From Perkinsus olseni (lineage: Eukaryota > Perkinsozoa > Perkinsida): DNA of 64,000 bases. The DNA lies in the NCBI GenBank assembly GCA_013115125.1, contig JABANN010000122.1, forward strand, positions 1-64,000, given 5' to 3'. Below, one piece after another: positions 34,090 through 45,937 of this stretch. Made by a program: the position numbers and the translations under genes. The first letter of the stretch is position 1. Each line of letters begins with the position of its first letter. The notes under the pieces are model-generated. The model was not told where the DNA came from, did not search any database, and worked only from the letters and a program-made list of their open reading frames with translations.

Positions 34090-34817
34090 ACACTACTCAT
34101 ACTCTTCTCCCCAGATACCACATTACAGGAAGATACCTCAGTCCCTATCGTGGTGCGACAGCTGCGAAATGAGCCACCACCATTTTCTCAATGAGGGGCC
34201 CTCATAGTCTTTCATCGTTCAAAAAAGCCTCGTCCTCTGCCTCCACTGCCTCAATCTCAACTTTAAGCGCCTCTCGCTTCAAGAAACAGCAGACGATAAT
34301 CTTCCCGAAATGGTCAAGAGTGACGTGAGAGGTGGGAACACATTTTCGGAGCCTGCAACTGAGCATTATGAATAGAGATACAGCCAGTGGCTGCCAGGCG
34401 TCGCCGACACACTGAACAATGGGTTCAATGCAACAACAATCTGCAATTCCAAATGAAGCTTCTCCACTCATGCCTCCACTCATGTCTAATGGCACGGCTG
34501 CTGCACTGAGAGCTCTCCTGGAGGTCTCTCTCACTGAGACCTCAGGTATAATGACACAGCGTTGGCGATGCCCGAGCCAATGTCCGACATAGGATGCATT
34601 GGCCGATTACCCATATACGCTCCGCCAATCTCTTGAACATCGCTTCCACATTTTAGCTCGGCAGATTATCTCAACGCATGCGCCAATGCCCCGCGGCAGC
34701 AAAATCGCTTTGTCCGTTTCGCATTGCCGAATGAACAATAACATCGCCGCAACGCCGACAATCCTTGTTGTCGCGAGGCACAATCACTGTCCCAAGTAGG
34801 GCCACCCGGCCTGGCAG

Positions 34818-34920
34818 GCAGGCTGGGTCCCAGCCTGCTCCCTAACCTTCCAGCCAGCCTGTCCATAACCAAGGCTGCTCATCCTTCTCCCGAGAGCTCC
34901 CCAAGTTGGGGGCCCCAACT
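34818..34920. repeat. Two perfect palindromes in non-coding DNA
   Basis: GCAGGCTGGG-T-CCCAGCCTGC at 34818-34838 and AGTTGGGG-G-CCCCAACT at 34904-34920. Both have a single-base loop. Confidence 0.9.
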
Positions 34921-36528
34921 CGATCGCTGCCTCTGCCTACCGTGTTCTCGGACGTCAGTTGCATCATTCACGGTAGTATACTGATTTCTCATGCGTGCGC
35001 TGTGCTGCATGATACAGCGCGCGACACGCTACTGGCATGATGCCAGCCATAATCTACCCGTCAAATTAGAAAAAAATTACCGCCGCAGTCATCATTCTAC
35101 ATCGTAACAGACATAATCGCAGTAGCGAAAAATGATTCGCTATCCTTAACTTCAAACCTATGAACGACTCCTCTGCGGGAGCACCACGGCTTCGCGGGGT
35201 CGCCTACGTCATAGATGAGGATCGCGAGGAGGGCTCGCTAGAGTCGTTCTTGAGCACCCCTGTAGCCAGGTCATCCCGAAGAGCCGCTGCTCCTTGCACG
35301 CCTTATATCTGTCCGGTACGACGATTATCGCTCTTTATGGTGAGCAGGGAGAGGGGCGGAGGGGCGGAGGGAACGCTTATCCCAACCATCAACATGCTAA
35401 CATTCAGGCTTGTAATGAGCTCCAGAAAGACATATGAACCATTACGGTCCGGAGGAAAGGGTAGTAGGTAAAAGTTGTGCGCTCGACTACGTGTGTTGGA
35501 GGGTAAGCCGTCCGTCCAACACACGGATCCGCCGACGACATACCCCGCCTTCGACAAGCTGACAAGCGAGCCTAACTCGTGCCAGGAATTGGGAGGAGGG
35601 GCCGTTTGCTGACGAGGCAAGTGTCCAGGCAGCTCCTCGTGGCAAGGTAATAGGATTCATGGGGAGTTGGACGCTGGTAAAGTGACACTACTAGTGTCTA
35701 ATGCCCCGTATGACGGCACAAAGCTCAATCCGAGCCTATCATGACGTAAAGACACTCGAAGGACAATCATAATACTTACCTGCTTCACATTAGTATCATG
35801 CATGAGACAGCCCGGCCTGCGGAGAGCCATGGGCAGTCTTTTGGCTGTCCCTTCGTCAGTTTCTTCTATGTGACCACGGGGCGAGCGGGTCCGCGATATT
35901 CGCTTAGCCCGCCCGTCGTCTCTACGGCTGCAATTCAGCCCTCTCACTCTCACCCCAGTCTCTGGGTGAGAACTGAAAAGCCTCCTGCAAGGATCCCAGG
36001 CTGGACGTATCCGGGAGTGCATGGCTGCCTGCGTCTTCGCACGCCTGGCACTCTGGCGTGATGACGAGTCAGTGCTGTGCCTCCGTCATCCTGAGCCGGA
36101 GCATGTGCACTGATCAGGTGCACCATCACCCAGTCTACGCCGTAAGAGGTTCCACGCACAAGTCTAATGACCGATGGTTGGGTTCCTGGTTCATGCTCAT
36201 ACTCAGTGATGCAACTGAGAAGTTCTCAGTGAGAACCCAGAGGTAAACTCAACCTGCGTTCAGGGCAGTCCCTTTGGACGGCGACTCCCATCTAGCATTA
36301 TCGGTCCTATCAGCGAGGGGCCATCCCGTAACAATGACGAACCAAACTCATCGCCGGCAAGCTCAGCTCGATCTGATGAGTCATTATGACGGATCAGAGA
36401 ATTACAAAATTACCCACGACAGATACCGGGGAGTGCAGTATCGTCCGGGATTGGTACGACTGATGACTGGCTATGGATTATACGAAGATTATCCAAGCCT
36501 GCTCCGATAGTGACTACGGCTAACAATA
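34921..36528. other. Region with weak coding hints on both strands
   Basis: A plus-strand frame at 35160-35320 (MNDSSAGAPRLRGVAYVIDE) ends near a possible donor. A minus-strand frame at about 35380-35620 reads KAGYVVGGSVCWTDGLP and FPPDRNGSYVFLELITSL. Both look more regular than chance, but they overlap and I cannot extend either into a gene. I list the region as unresolved. Confidence 0.3.
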
Positions 36529-36741
36529 TCATTCACAGGCACAACCGATTGTGGCTTCAAGTATACACGTGCCCCTTTCCATGTCACACATGGATAATTG
36601 GCAACTAGAAGAATGACACACCACAGGGTCCAAAGGTGGAGCAGTGGTCGTGACCTCTTCACCAGGGGTCCAGGCACTCACAAGCGTAGAATCTTGAATG
36701 ACGCATAGGCCCAGAAGGATTGCCTTGATGATGTTAAACAT
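36529..36741 (-). CDS. Six-cysteine secreted protein family, copy 3
   Basis: Translation from the ATG at 36739-36741 gives the signal peptide MFNIIKAILLGLCVIQ, a Thr/Pro linker (EEVTTTAPPLDP) and the six-cysteine domain C-x4-C-x4-C-x6-C-x7-C-x-C, ending GCACE and a TGA. About 70 residues. The linker APPxxPVVC is shared with copy 1. The signal peptide is closer to copy 2. As in copy 2, the bases before the Met also translate to a conserved SSxPM word, so the 5' flank was duplicated too. This copy lies 9.4 kb from the others and has no obvious tandem array next to it. Confidence 0.7.
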   Translation of the reverse strand: MFNIIKAILLGLCVIQDSTLVSAWTPGEEVTTTAPPLDPVVCHSSSCQLSMCDMERGTCILEATIGCACE

Positions 36742-36956
36742 GGGATATGAAGAGTCCAGAAAGAACCAAACGCTGAGCCACTGTTCATCCCAGTCCATGC
36801 TTGTTGCTACTCAACTCAACTGGCCACCAATTCGAAAAAGATCATCGCTAAAGTGGCACCCGCTATATGGAAATAGATCGTGGCGCCGGTGGGCTCCGTG
36901 TCTACCAAACACATCAGACTTCCTCACTCTCGCTACAGACTAATAACGCACTTGAA

Positions 36957-37007
36957 TGATGATGACAAGTTGTCATCATCAGTGTGGTTGTCATTGACAA
37001 CCACACT
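36957..37007. repeat. Two abutting perfect palindromes
   Basis: The first has 12-bp arms around one base (36957-36981: TGATGATGACAA, G, reverse complement). The second has 13-bp arms around one base (36981-37007: AGTGTGGTTGTCA, T, reverse complement). They share the base at 36981. Confidence 0.92.
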
Positions 37008-37756
37008 CAACTTCCCGAGGTCATTTCTGGCTTACGAGTGGGATGCCGTACTAGTAGCGTACTAGGAGAACTACTACTGATGTCCAACTTAACGGGACAG
37101 CGTGGAGTGGCCCACGGTACGCATCCCTTATGACCCTCGTCATCCCACTCCTATCATTATACCCCAGTGCAGCGTTTGTGGAAACGTCAACTCGCGGATC
37201 ACTGAAAATATAGTCAATGGACGTTCGCGTGAAACCAGCGTCACAACTTTTGGAGAGTCTCGATAGCACTGTGAACCGGGTACCAGTCAGACGGGTTCCT
37301 GTCCCGTGACCGAGGCCTTAGGTGGGGACCTGAGTGCCTCAGGTCCTCTCCACACCACCCAGTCGACTAAGTTTGGTAATATATAGAAAGGGCTTACACG
37401 TGAGGATCACTTGAGCCAGAGTTGACTTCTTATGAACACCACCGATCTTGCGCGGTGACAATTGCATTGCACGCATACCCAAATCTTGCGTCCGACGTTA
37501 ACGGTTCGCTCAAAAGGCAGAAGCACGGTTGCTCGGTATCCCTGTGTCCTCTATAGTACTGCATCACCTCCCACCCTCTGCCAATAGCATTCCGCTTCTT
37601 CGCTGGTCTCAGATATTTTCTAGCGATCGTGATTTGAAGGTGCTTCAAGGGCATACGATGGCAAAACGTGGAAGTACAGCCAACGTGCCTGTCCAAAACC
37701 ACGCTCCTGTACTCCAGTGTCTTTTGACTACCCTAGCTTCTTTTCACGTGCGAAGC

Positions 37757-39140
37757 ATGCCATCCCGTGGTCCTCTGCTGGCGGGGCTCAACTCTGACGT
37801 GGCTCGAGTGGCTGCCGAGGCAAGCGGGGAATCTGACGACTGGGTCACCGAGGAGGAGCTAGAAGGAACCAATAAATCCAGAAGTTCTCGATCCAAAGGG
37901 AGGCGTAAGGCTACTAGGAGGACGGGCGGTAAGAAGGGTCGCGGCGGAGTATGTGCTACAGTATACGACAACGATTATCAGGTAGTAAGGAAAAGAAGAA
38001 TGATACTCATGAAGAGGCTGAGATGTTCATTCATCTGATGACCGCTATGCTCCAGGCGCAGGAAAGGCAGTCTAAGAAGGTACTTGGTTGTTGTTGTTGT
38101 TGTTGTTGTTATGGAGGCTCCAGAGGCTCTGTACCTTGAAACAGACTTCCTATCATTTGTAGGAGCGAGGTTCAGGAGGCTCATCTACTGCCTCGAATGG
38201 TGCTTCGAGATCATCTGAGAAGTATCCTCCTTGGGATGACTCGTTCATGATGGATGATCCTTTCGATGACGACTACGATCCTTTCGAGGATGATATACTC
38301 TTCGGTGATGACGAGGAGGAAGAAGAAGCGGCGACTCCGAGGTACACCGTCCGACCTTGCCAGAGACCTGAGTGTGTCGTCTACCAGAGACTTGGTTCAT
38401 TGGCCATCAATGTGGCGGCTGGTCAGCGAAGCTCTCTCTGTTCACGGTGATAGCAATGACATACCGAAGGCTATTGAGGGCCTCCTCATTAAAGGGGAGT
38501 TGGCGATGCAGACGTGAGTGGTTATTCCCCTTTCTGCTTAACCGGAATTAGCAGGTATAACTACTCCCTGGCCCTGGCATGTGCGGCTGCTGCTCAGTAT
38601 CTAGTAGCAGCCTCAGAAGCCTCTGAATGCTCGCTGATACGGGCTAACGCTATCGAGATGATATCAGTGTAGCCTTATCGGGGTCCATTCGTTAGTTCTC
38701 TAATGTTCTTCGTATGCCAGGTACCAGCTCGGATCGAGGCCGGCTGCGGTGAAGATTAGAGACCAACTTTTGGATGGGTTAGTACTGCAACGAGGTATGA
38801 CCGCAATCAATCACGTTGGTAGGCTCCCTGGTGATGACATTAAGGAGGCGGGTATGATGTCAGATTATCTATTCAAGAGATTTACTGGTAGTACGGGGTA
38901 GAAGATTCCTGCAATGTACGTAGAACACCAAATGAACCAAATGAAAGGCGTGACGAAACTGAATGGGTCGAAGCTGCTAGCCAGGGATACCTGCCAAGTA
39001 TCGTTGGCGCTCACGATATCTTTAGGTACTTGTGAGGTATTGGATATGATGCCGCAGTTGATCGGCCTCCTGAAACAAGCTCGAGATGAAAAGAAGAGTA
39101 CAAAAGGGGGACAGCATCGTAGAGTCACAGAGGTGGAGTA
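37757..39140 (+). CDS. Unidentified acidic protein, multi-exon
   Basis: The start ATG at 37757-37759 gives MPSRGPLLAGLNSDVARVA. It is followed by ESDDWVTEEELEGTNKSRSS and a basic KGRRKATRRTG. Next exons: GSKEKKNDTHEEAEMFIHLM, MLQAQERQSKK; then SSEKYPPWDDSFMMDDPFDD with a long acidic run; RDLVHWPSMWRLVSEAL, IEGLLIKGELAMQT; YNYSLALACAAAAQYLVAAS; QLGSRPAAVKIRDQLLDG; and EDSCNVRRTPNEPNERRDE with WVEAASQGYLPSIVGAHD. Introns are 40-70 nt. One starts with a (GTT)n run at 38086-38111. The last exon is uncertain; a stop falls at 39138-39140. The helical, alanine-rich centre might be a TPR-like solenoid, but I do not recognise a family. Confidence 0.6.
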
Positions 39141-39280
39141 ATTAACATAACCCGTCAAGGGCTGGTACAGCATCATCGTTTCAGTGAAGTTTCTGTGTCA
39201 CGACTAGGCGTAGTGTTACTTTATATTGAGATGAGCAGCAGTGGGTCGTAGGGTTCATTTTTGTGCCGACTAACTCGAGG

Positions 39281-41501
39281 ATGAATTATCTGAGCCGTTC
39301 GAGGCTACGAGCATTCCTCCGACTAGCCCTTGTGCCATTACAACTGGTTGTGGTCCTGGCCACCTCTCTGGCATTGGCGGTTTTCGTCAGGATTCTACCG
39401 AGGCCCCAGGTAGTTGCGGAAATGACGAGACATTGGTCCATTGATTCATCTAGACTCATTTTAGAAGAAGCAAAGGCCGACTCTCGCGTATTTCTTCCAT
39501 CCTGACTGTGCTTCTGGCGGAGGGGGAGAGAGGGTCCTCTGGGCAGCTGTGCTTGGCTTGCTCAGAGCTAATAGAGAGGGCGAGATAGTCATTTACACAG
39601 ACGAGAAGAGCGGTGTTAACAAGGTCGGTAAAGCAGTAACACTTCCGCCCAACCACTCCTCAGAAAGCCCTCTCTGGGCAAGGAATGATGTGCAGTTGTC
39701 ATTGAGCTCGCGGGTTACTCAACTTTGCCTTTAGAAGAACGTGGTTGAGCGCGCAGTGTCTCCCGTGTGTCCTAATTCCGTTATTTTGTTTTGTCTAAGA
39801 CATGCGGTACCAGACGTGAGCTCTGCAGATAGTCAGTAGCCACATGACTGCCTATGATGAGTATCACATGATAGTCACCTTTTTTTATTTTTTAGTTTAT
39901 TCTCAATCAGGTACTTCGCGGTGTGTCCGATCGCTTCGGCATTCGCTTGCCCTCGGGATCGTCCAAGCGTATCAGATTCGTTGCCGTGCGCTTCACTCCG
40001 CTGCTTCGGGTCGACCCATGGCCTACCTTAACGGTTATTGGTAATACAGGGCTACGATAATATGTGATCTTTTCTCGTGTGCCGTTTAAGTACCAAAATG
40101 GCTGACTTTGTTGTTCATCCTGTGACTCTGCTTGTTGTGTTCATCCTTCTTCTGCAGGTCAGTCGCTGGGTGCCGCCTTGGTTGCGATGACTGGCTTCGT
40201 CAATGAGAAGCCGAGGCACGTATTTGTTGACACGGTTGGTCAAGTAGGATGCGCTTTTAAAGAAACTGCTTGGCTCCAGGTCCCTTCAGGCATTCATATA
40301 CCCTTTCGTTCGCCTCGCCTGCGGCCCGAATGTTCGAATCGCCGCCTATGTTCATTACCCGACCATGAGCCGTGACATGCTAGCCCGAGTGACCAGCGGG
40401 ACTGCCATGTGAGGTATCGGATGCCTCTTGTGCATCAGGCCGGCTCGAGCAGGTACAACAACTCGTTGGCTGTAGCGTCATCACCCATTCTGACGAAATT
40501 GAAGTCCCTCTATTATCGGGCATTTCTCAAGGCTTATGGATACGCCGGTCGCTTCGCGAGCGTTGTGCTCACCAACTCGACGTGGACAGGTAGGAAGCAG
40601 AGGCAAATAGCTCTCTTATGTCGTCGCCAGATTCTCGTATTAAAGCAATCTGGCAAGTACCCACGACTGTCGTCTACCCTCCGGCTGATCTCAGAAGAGG
40701 CAGTGGTGAGGGTCCCCGACGGGGGTCCGATTTGCGGCCCAACCTGGTGGTATCGTTGAGTCAGTTCAGAAGGGAAAAGAACCAATCACTTCAATTGGAA
40801 GCATTCGCCAAGGTAAGACTTGGCGCTATGCCCCCCACCTGTCATAGCACGCCCAGGTATTGACACGTGTCCCCTCGGCAAAGATGACAATGATGGGCGC
40901 GGTACGACCGAACGTGGCGGATGATCAGGCATTGTTACAGGAGTTGAAAAGCGAAGCCGGGCGGTAACTCGACGATTACGCTAGAACACTTCGGAATGGG
41001 GAGTTTGTATCAGACTCGGAATTGAGGATAATGTAACATTCAAGGTCAATGCTCCCTGGCCGGAAGTCCTTGCGGAACTCAACCGGGCACGGGTAGGTTC
41101 CCAGTATGCCTGATCGGGTTCACGAGGCTGGTTAGGTTGCCATACACACGATGAAGGATGAACACTTCGGAATCGCTCTGCTCGAGTTCATGTCAGCTGG
41201 ATGCGTCGTAGTGGCTAACGATTCGGGAGGACCGAGAGATGACATCGTTGGGTCCGGCGCCGACGCTGTTGGCTTTCTGGCTGAGGACGCTGTGAGCGCG
41301 AGGACGGTCTCGTAAGTGCACACTTGTGGTCACCTTGTTCAGGATGGCTACGCTGCCGCGATCGTGGAAGTTCTGAGTGGATGGTCCAGCCAGAAGATAA
41401 CGTGTCTGCGAGATAAAGCTGCGAAGAAACTAGATTCGTTCAACAATGATGCTGAGTTTGGCGATGTTTTTGCAGCCAAGTTGAGTGAGATTGTGAAGTA
41501 A
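39281..41501 (+). CDS. ALG11: ALG11, alpha-1,2-mannosyltransferase of dolichol-linked oligosaccharide synthesis
   Basis: About nine exons. The N-terminal helix is LALVPLQLVVVLATSLALAVF. Then YFFHPDCASGGGGERVLWAA matches the ALG11 word FFHPYCNAGGGGERVLW. Further words: RFGIRLPSG, QSLGAALVAM, FVDTVGQ, AAYVHYPTMSRDML, YNNSLAVASSPILTKLKSL with YYRAFLK, LTNSTWT, IWQVPTTVVYPPADL, LSQFRREKNQSLQLEAF, HTMKDEHFGIALLEFMSAG and VANDSGGPRDDIVG. It ends at a TAA at 41499-41501. The enzyme adds the fourth and fifth mannoses to Man3GlcNAc2-PP-dolichol on the cytosolic ER face. The EHFGI..E glycosyltransferase-B motif is intact. A few exon joins around 40.85-41.05 kb are unresolved. Confidence 0.93.
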
Positions 41502-42130
41502 ATTTTTTCGGAAAGTTGTCCATAGATGTGGCGAGGGGTCTTGTGTTAGTACCGAGTGGCCGCTCTAAAGGATGGAACTGGCACGTGACGACACGTGACT
41601 TCCTTAGGTCCAGAAAGGTTGTGTAGAGGTTCTCGATGTTGCTGAATTCGACGAGACCGATGGCGCGGCGAAATCCGCGACGAATTATTCACTCTCTACG
41701 CCGGGATTCGCTGAGTAAAGTCGGTTTTCTGAGGAAAAAGTAGAATCGTGAGGAATGGTATTTCGCCCGCATTGTGAGTTCGCACGGCAGTAGATTGAGA
41801 GTGTTCGTAGCTCGGATGTAAGGCTGTTACGCCTTAAAAAAAATTGAAATGGATTCACTCGGGATTCGCTCAGTAGAGAGTTTATACCTTCTGAGGGATC
41901 AGAAGAGATCGAGCAGAAGGGACGATGCTCTGCGGGATCGACCGCTGGCTTGGGGCCACTATGCCACCATCTCGTGTCAACGGAACTCAAGAAGATGGTC
42001 GTGTTCAGTAGTGGACCACGCAGAGTTTCACGGACGTGGAAGCGAATTTCGTTTTCGGGAAACCATCCCACGCCAGATCAACACCAAGATCCGAGGTTAT
42101 TCGACACCACTGCAAGATAACACTTCAAGC

Positions 42131-42328
42131 TAACCGCTCAGCAATACCCACACCCTGTCCTCGTAAGGGATGGATCATCGAAGTCGAGTACATGACTGTA
42201 CTGACTAAACCTCCATTAGGGTGGGGTATACAACTCCTCATCACGGTTTAGGGTTTTGTCAAGAGTACTCTTGTGAACGAAAGGAATTCACTACATAAGT
42301 GATCCTGTTCGAGTACAGTCGACAAGCC
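42131..42328 (-). repeat. Dispersed repeat, copy B (inverted partner of 4783-4897)
   Basis: Reverse-complement match to copy A, with about 84 extra bases in the middle. The identity on both sides of the extra segment means either a deletion in copy A or an insertion in copy B. Confidence 0.75.
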
Positions 42329-43356
42329 ATCCTATCCCGGTGCGGCGTTGTTGCGCTCTGATGTCTGGAAGGAGTGGTAGGCGAAAATGTCACAACAAGC
42401 TGTCTCCCGACGTGATTTTTCTCGTGAGAAACGCGCAAAATGCTTTCTAGTACGGCAGTCCGAGGCAAACCCTTCCGACAGAGTTTGGCGCAGATACCTA
42501 GTGTAATCATACGAGCAAACAATAGCTCCTGATTTTTCGCTCTTCCCCGGACGTACACTCCGATTGGCCCGTAGAGGTCACCGTGAGAGGTAAATGTGTT
42601 CGACAACCGATGGGGTCCGATCATGTTACAAACGATAGCGAAAGGATTGCGAAAGCTCCCATCGCGTGTCGACGGCTGAGCCCTCAATAAAGGGGCTCAC
42701 CGCCGTAGGTGAGCACTGTACCGTCGCCGCCGCATTGGATTTTTTAAGGAGAAAGGAAACCCCCTGTTTTCGGACGATCTTGCAGGTACCTTCGAAGTGG
42801 TGACTTGCGCCCGATAGTGACCGGAGTTGTGGCCCGTTCCATCGGAGGAAAAGCGCGTCAGGCTTTTCCGTAGGTGAAACATCAGTCGGAGAGTTTTCTC
42901 CCTAAAAAATCCCGGGCTTCGTCCTGCGGCCAGCGGCTACTGCCCCCTCCCAAACTCGCAGATCAGAGGTTTCAACGACACTCTCCGGGAGAATGTTGTT
43001 GATCCCTGGTCTGACAAATTGACTCGCCTGGTTGACTGGATATTGACAAATTGTAGACCACAACGAGACCCTGTAGCTCGCGCACCGTAGTGAGCGAGCA
43101 TATCCACAGTATGCTGCCCACGAATGATCGAGCTCGCCCCGTTGGGGTGCTATTTCCGTATTGGATTAGTTGAGGTTGGCGTTATATTAGTGGCTCGAAT
43201 AATCTATTATGCGGCGTGACTAGTTTCGTTTCTAGCAGTAGAAGTTACTGGTCTTTGACCTTCACTTCAATTGCGCGCATCGAGAAAGGACCAGCTGCGC
43301 AGGTAAACGGAGACCGACTCTCCGTAGATGTACTTTTCTGAAGCGTATTGCGTGTC

Positions 43357-43403
43357 GCGCTAACGTATTAGTTCAAGCATCACTTCAACAAATACGTTAG
43401 CGC
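43357..43403. repeat. Inverted repeat, 13-bp arms
   Basis: GCGCTAACGTATT at 43357-43369 and its exact reverse complement at 43391-43403, with a 21-nt loop. No gene nearby uses it as an evident terminator. Confidence 0.85.
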
Positions 43404-43985
43404 AATCACTACAACTTTTCTCCCGGACCATACCCGTATTCAGCAGCAACGTTGTAGTTCGATCAATCAATTGGATCTGTAGCAGCATTGTAGTAGCTCC
43501 AATATATGCGACCTGGCCGATCGCGACATTCATCACAATCACGCAAAAACTATCACCGCGTCATTCCTGTGAGGCTGGTTGCAGAATAAGCCGTTTCAAG
43601 TCGCATGGAAGAATAATCCTTGTATTCCTCACATCTGTCTTTAGAACTCTCAGCATTACCTTGTGGGGGTTTTAATAATATTGTTTTATGATGTAATGTA
43701 CATCATATATATTGGTATTCATCTATTTTTGAACACCAGCCATAAACGCTACGTTAATTAATTCTGCAGTGAGAGCTACTATGACGCAACACCACTTATA
43801 TCCCACTTAGGTAGCTTCAACAGTCTACCGCTCATGCGTTCGCTAAATAGCTGAAGAAACGCAGAGGAGTTCCGCCACACACATTCTACTATACAACTGA
43901 GAGAGGAGATCATCGAATCATCCACGTTGAGTCCGATCATGCATGTCATCAGGTAAAAATACTGCCGCGATGAGCAGACACTCGT

Positions 43986-45742
43986 TCACACCCACCAGCT
44001 GAGCGAAGTACAAATACCAATTATAACACTCGATCGGGCCTGAAGAAGACGCGACTGATGAGCACCGAGGAAGCGCTCTCGATTCATCATTGCACTACAC
44101 TTAAGATGGTGGCTACGCACTCTGGAACGGGAAAACCGAAACTCCAGAAAGGTCCGCAGACTGATGCCAAGGCACCTGGAGAGAAGAATGCCAACCCCGT
44201 AGCGCCAGTTTGCGCAACGTGCTGCCCCAGCCTCACCATCTGATGCCTCATCCTGCCGTCGTGAAGTAGATGAACGTCAAAACCGCGAGGAAGTTTACTA
44301 ACCTTGGCAATGTCCGGAATGGACGCTAAACAAAGATAGCATTCCGTGACACATGTTTAAACAAGCGACAATAGAAATACCTTCCACGTCGGCTATCTCC
44401 TCCAAGTTGGCCAGAGTCTGACGAATCTCATCTCTCAGCATGTAAATATTGGGTTGAGTCATGAAACGCACAGCTTTACCTATCGATGAACACTCTAACT
44501 TTTGTCGGTCAAAACTACGTGTAGAATGAGTACGGGCAGCCCGATCTCACAGCACCAACTTACATGTACACTTCGGGAAAATATCGCGGAGCTCCATTAC
44601 GGCAGTTCGCTCAGCGAATCCGTCCCCTATCGATATAATGCCTAAAGAACCGGTGTGAAGCAAAAAGCAAAAACATCGTAAGAAACATACAGTCAAAATC
44701 CGTATTATAAGCACATGCCATTTCCTGAAATTTGATCGTTTTCCATGAACTCGCCATACAAGTAGCTGCCTGGGCTGAGAGCTGAGAAACACGCAGTAGC
44801 AAGCCCAATAATATGATCTGCACGTACGTTATCAGGCAGTTGCGGCCTCGCGGATACGCATGGAATAGATTCCAAAACAGGTATGAGACGAGGTAGGTAA
44901 TGCTTGGCTGTGAACGGTATCCAGTTCGCGGAGGAATTGGTAACGATCGCTGTAGAGCCTGAAAGACGAGAATTACTCGGGCAAGATGGTGTCCGTAGGG
45001 AACTCTACCCAAATCACAGCATTTCTGAAGCAGATCAAGGGCGTAATCCTCGATAACTGAGAGATCTCTACGAACCGAACTCGGAAGCTTCACACCTACA
45101 AGGATAGCATCAACGGCAAGACGAAATCACGATAACGGCCTTACTTCCACCCTGCCTGGCAACGATTTGCTCCATTTGCGCGATGGAGTTAGTGAGATAC
45201 TTACACCCACCTGATGAGAAACATCTGGAGCGAGATCGCAGTCTAATACCGAGCTAGATAAAAGTACGTAGCCAAGTAGTTGGAAGGATGGTGTCGTCCC
45301 AGTCGACGAAAAAGAGTAGCTGACGGCCACGACCTGCACAGAAGCACGGGTTAACGAGCAACAGACCGGAGAGACTCACCAGCACTGACGTCCCCAGCAG
45401 AAATTCTTGGAGAGAGTTGTGGGCCTGAGGAACACCGGTAGGCCACCTAAGTGAGAACGAAAACAGACTGGAGCTGCTCCTGAGTATTGGTGAGAGCTTG
45501 GAGGCGATCTCAGGACCGTCAACGTCATCAGTGCCTTGACCCAGAATCTGTCGGCAATACAACTTTCAAGTAAAACGAGCTGACCAACGCACCTTAGCGC
45601 CGGTGATATAGGCCTCGGGAAGGTAGTCAGACGATAGCGGCACCCAGTCAGTAGCAGTTGGGCCTTGTTCCGGAGTTGTGGCAGCAGTGTTGCTCAGAGT
45701 CTTCTTAACTGCAGTGGCAGAGATCTTTAATGGGCCGAACAT
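43986..45742 (-). CDS. HAD-superfamily hydrolase-like protein
   Basis: The start ATG at 45740-45742 gives MFGPLKISATAVKKTLSNTA. Later exons give LLFFVDWDDTILPTTWL, the HAD motif I (DWDDT), then LPSSVRRDLSVIEDYALDLL, then STAIVTNSSANWIPFTA (motif II TN), then LPRLIPVLESIPCVSARPQ, a WKTIKFQEM word, and IISIGDGFAERTAVMEL, the acidic motif IV region (GDxxxER). This arrangement matches a group of protist HAD proteins of unknown substrate, with motif I, the TN threonine and the late Asp all present. Phosphatase activity is inferred from the family. The 3' end is uncertain: a last exon starting DEASDGEAGAARCANW stays open to 43986, but it could stop earlier by splicing. Confidence 0.75.
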
Positions 45743-45937
45743 AGAGTATCGAGAATGAGGTTGAAAACTCTAAATGTACTTTATCCTAGAAGCTTATCGT
45801 TAATGTCCTTGAGCCAGTTCGTTTATCGCAATGCCCGTTTCGAGATGCGCATGTAAAAAGCGCTCGCCCGTGGAAGAAGGAGCGCGCCCTGGAGTCTTTA
45901 GTTGAAGACAGTGTAGTCGTTGCTAGCAGATGGTCAG

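Larger units (their letters stand above)
41502..43985. other. Long non-coding stretch
   Basis: About 2.5 kb without a supported gene. It holds the dispersed repeat copy B (42131-42328), a 13-bp-arm inverted repeat with a 21-nt loop (43357-43369 with 43391-43403), a 9-bp-arm palindrome (43687-43707), and a short direct repeat of GGGATTCGCT.AGTA at about 41700 and 41860. Confidence 0.5.
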
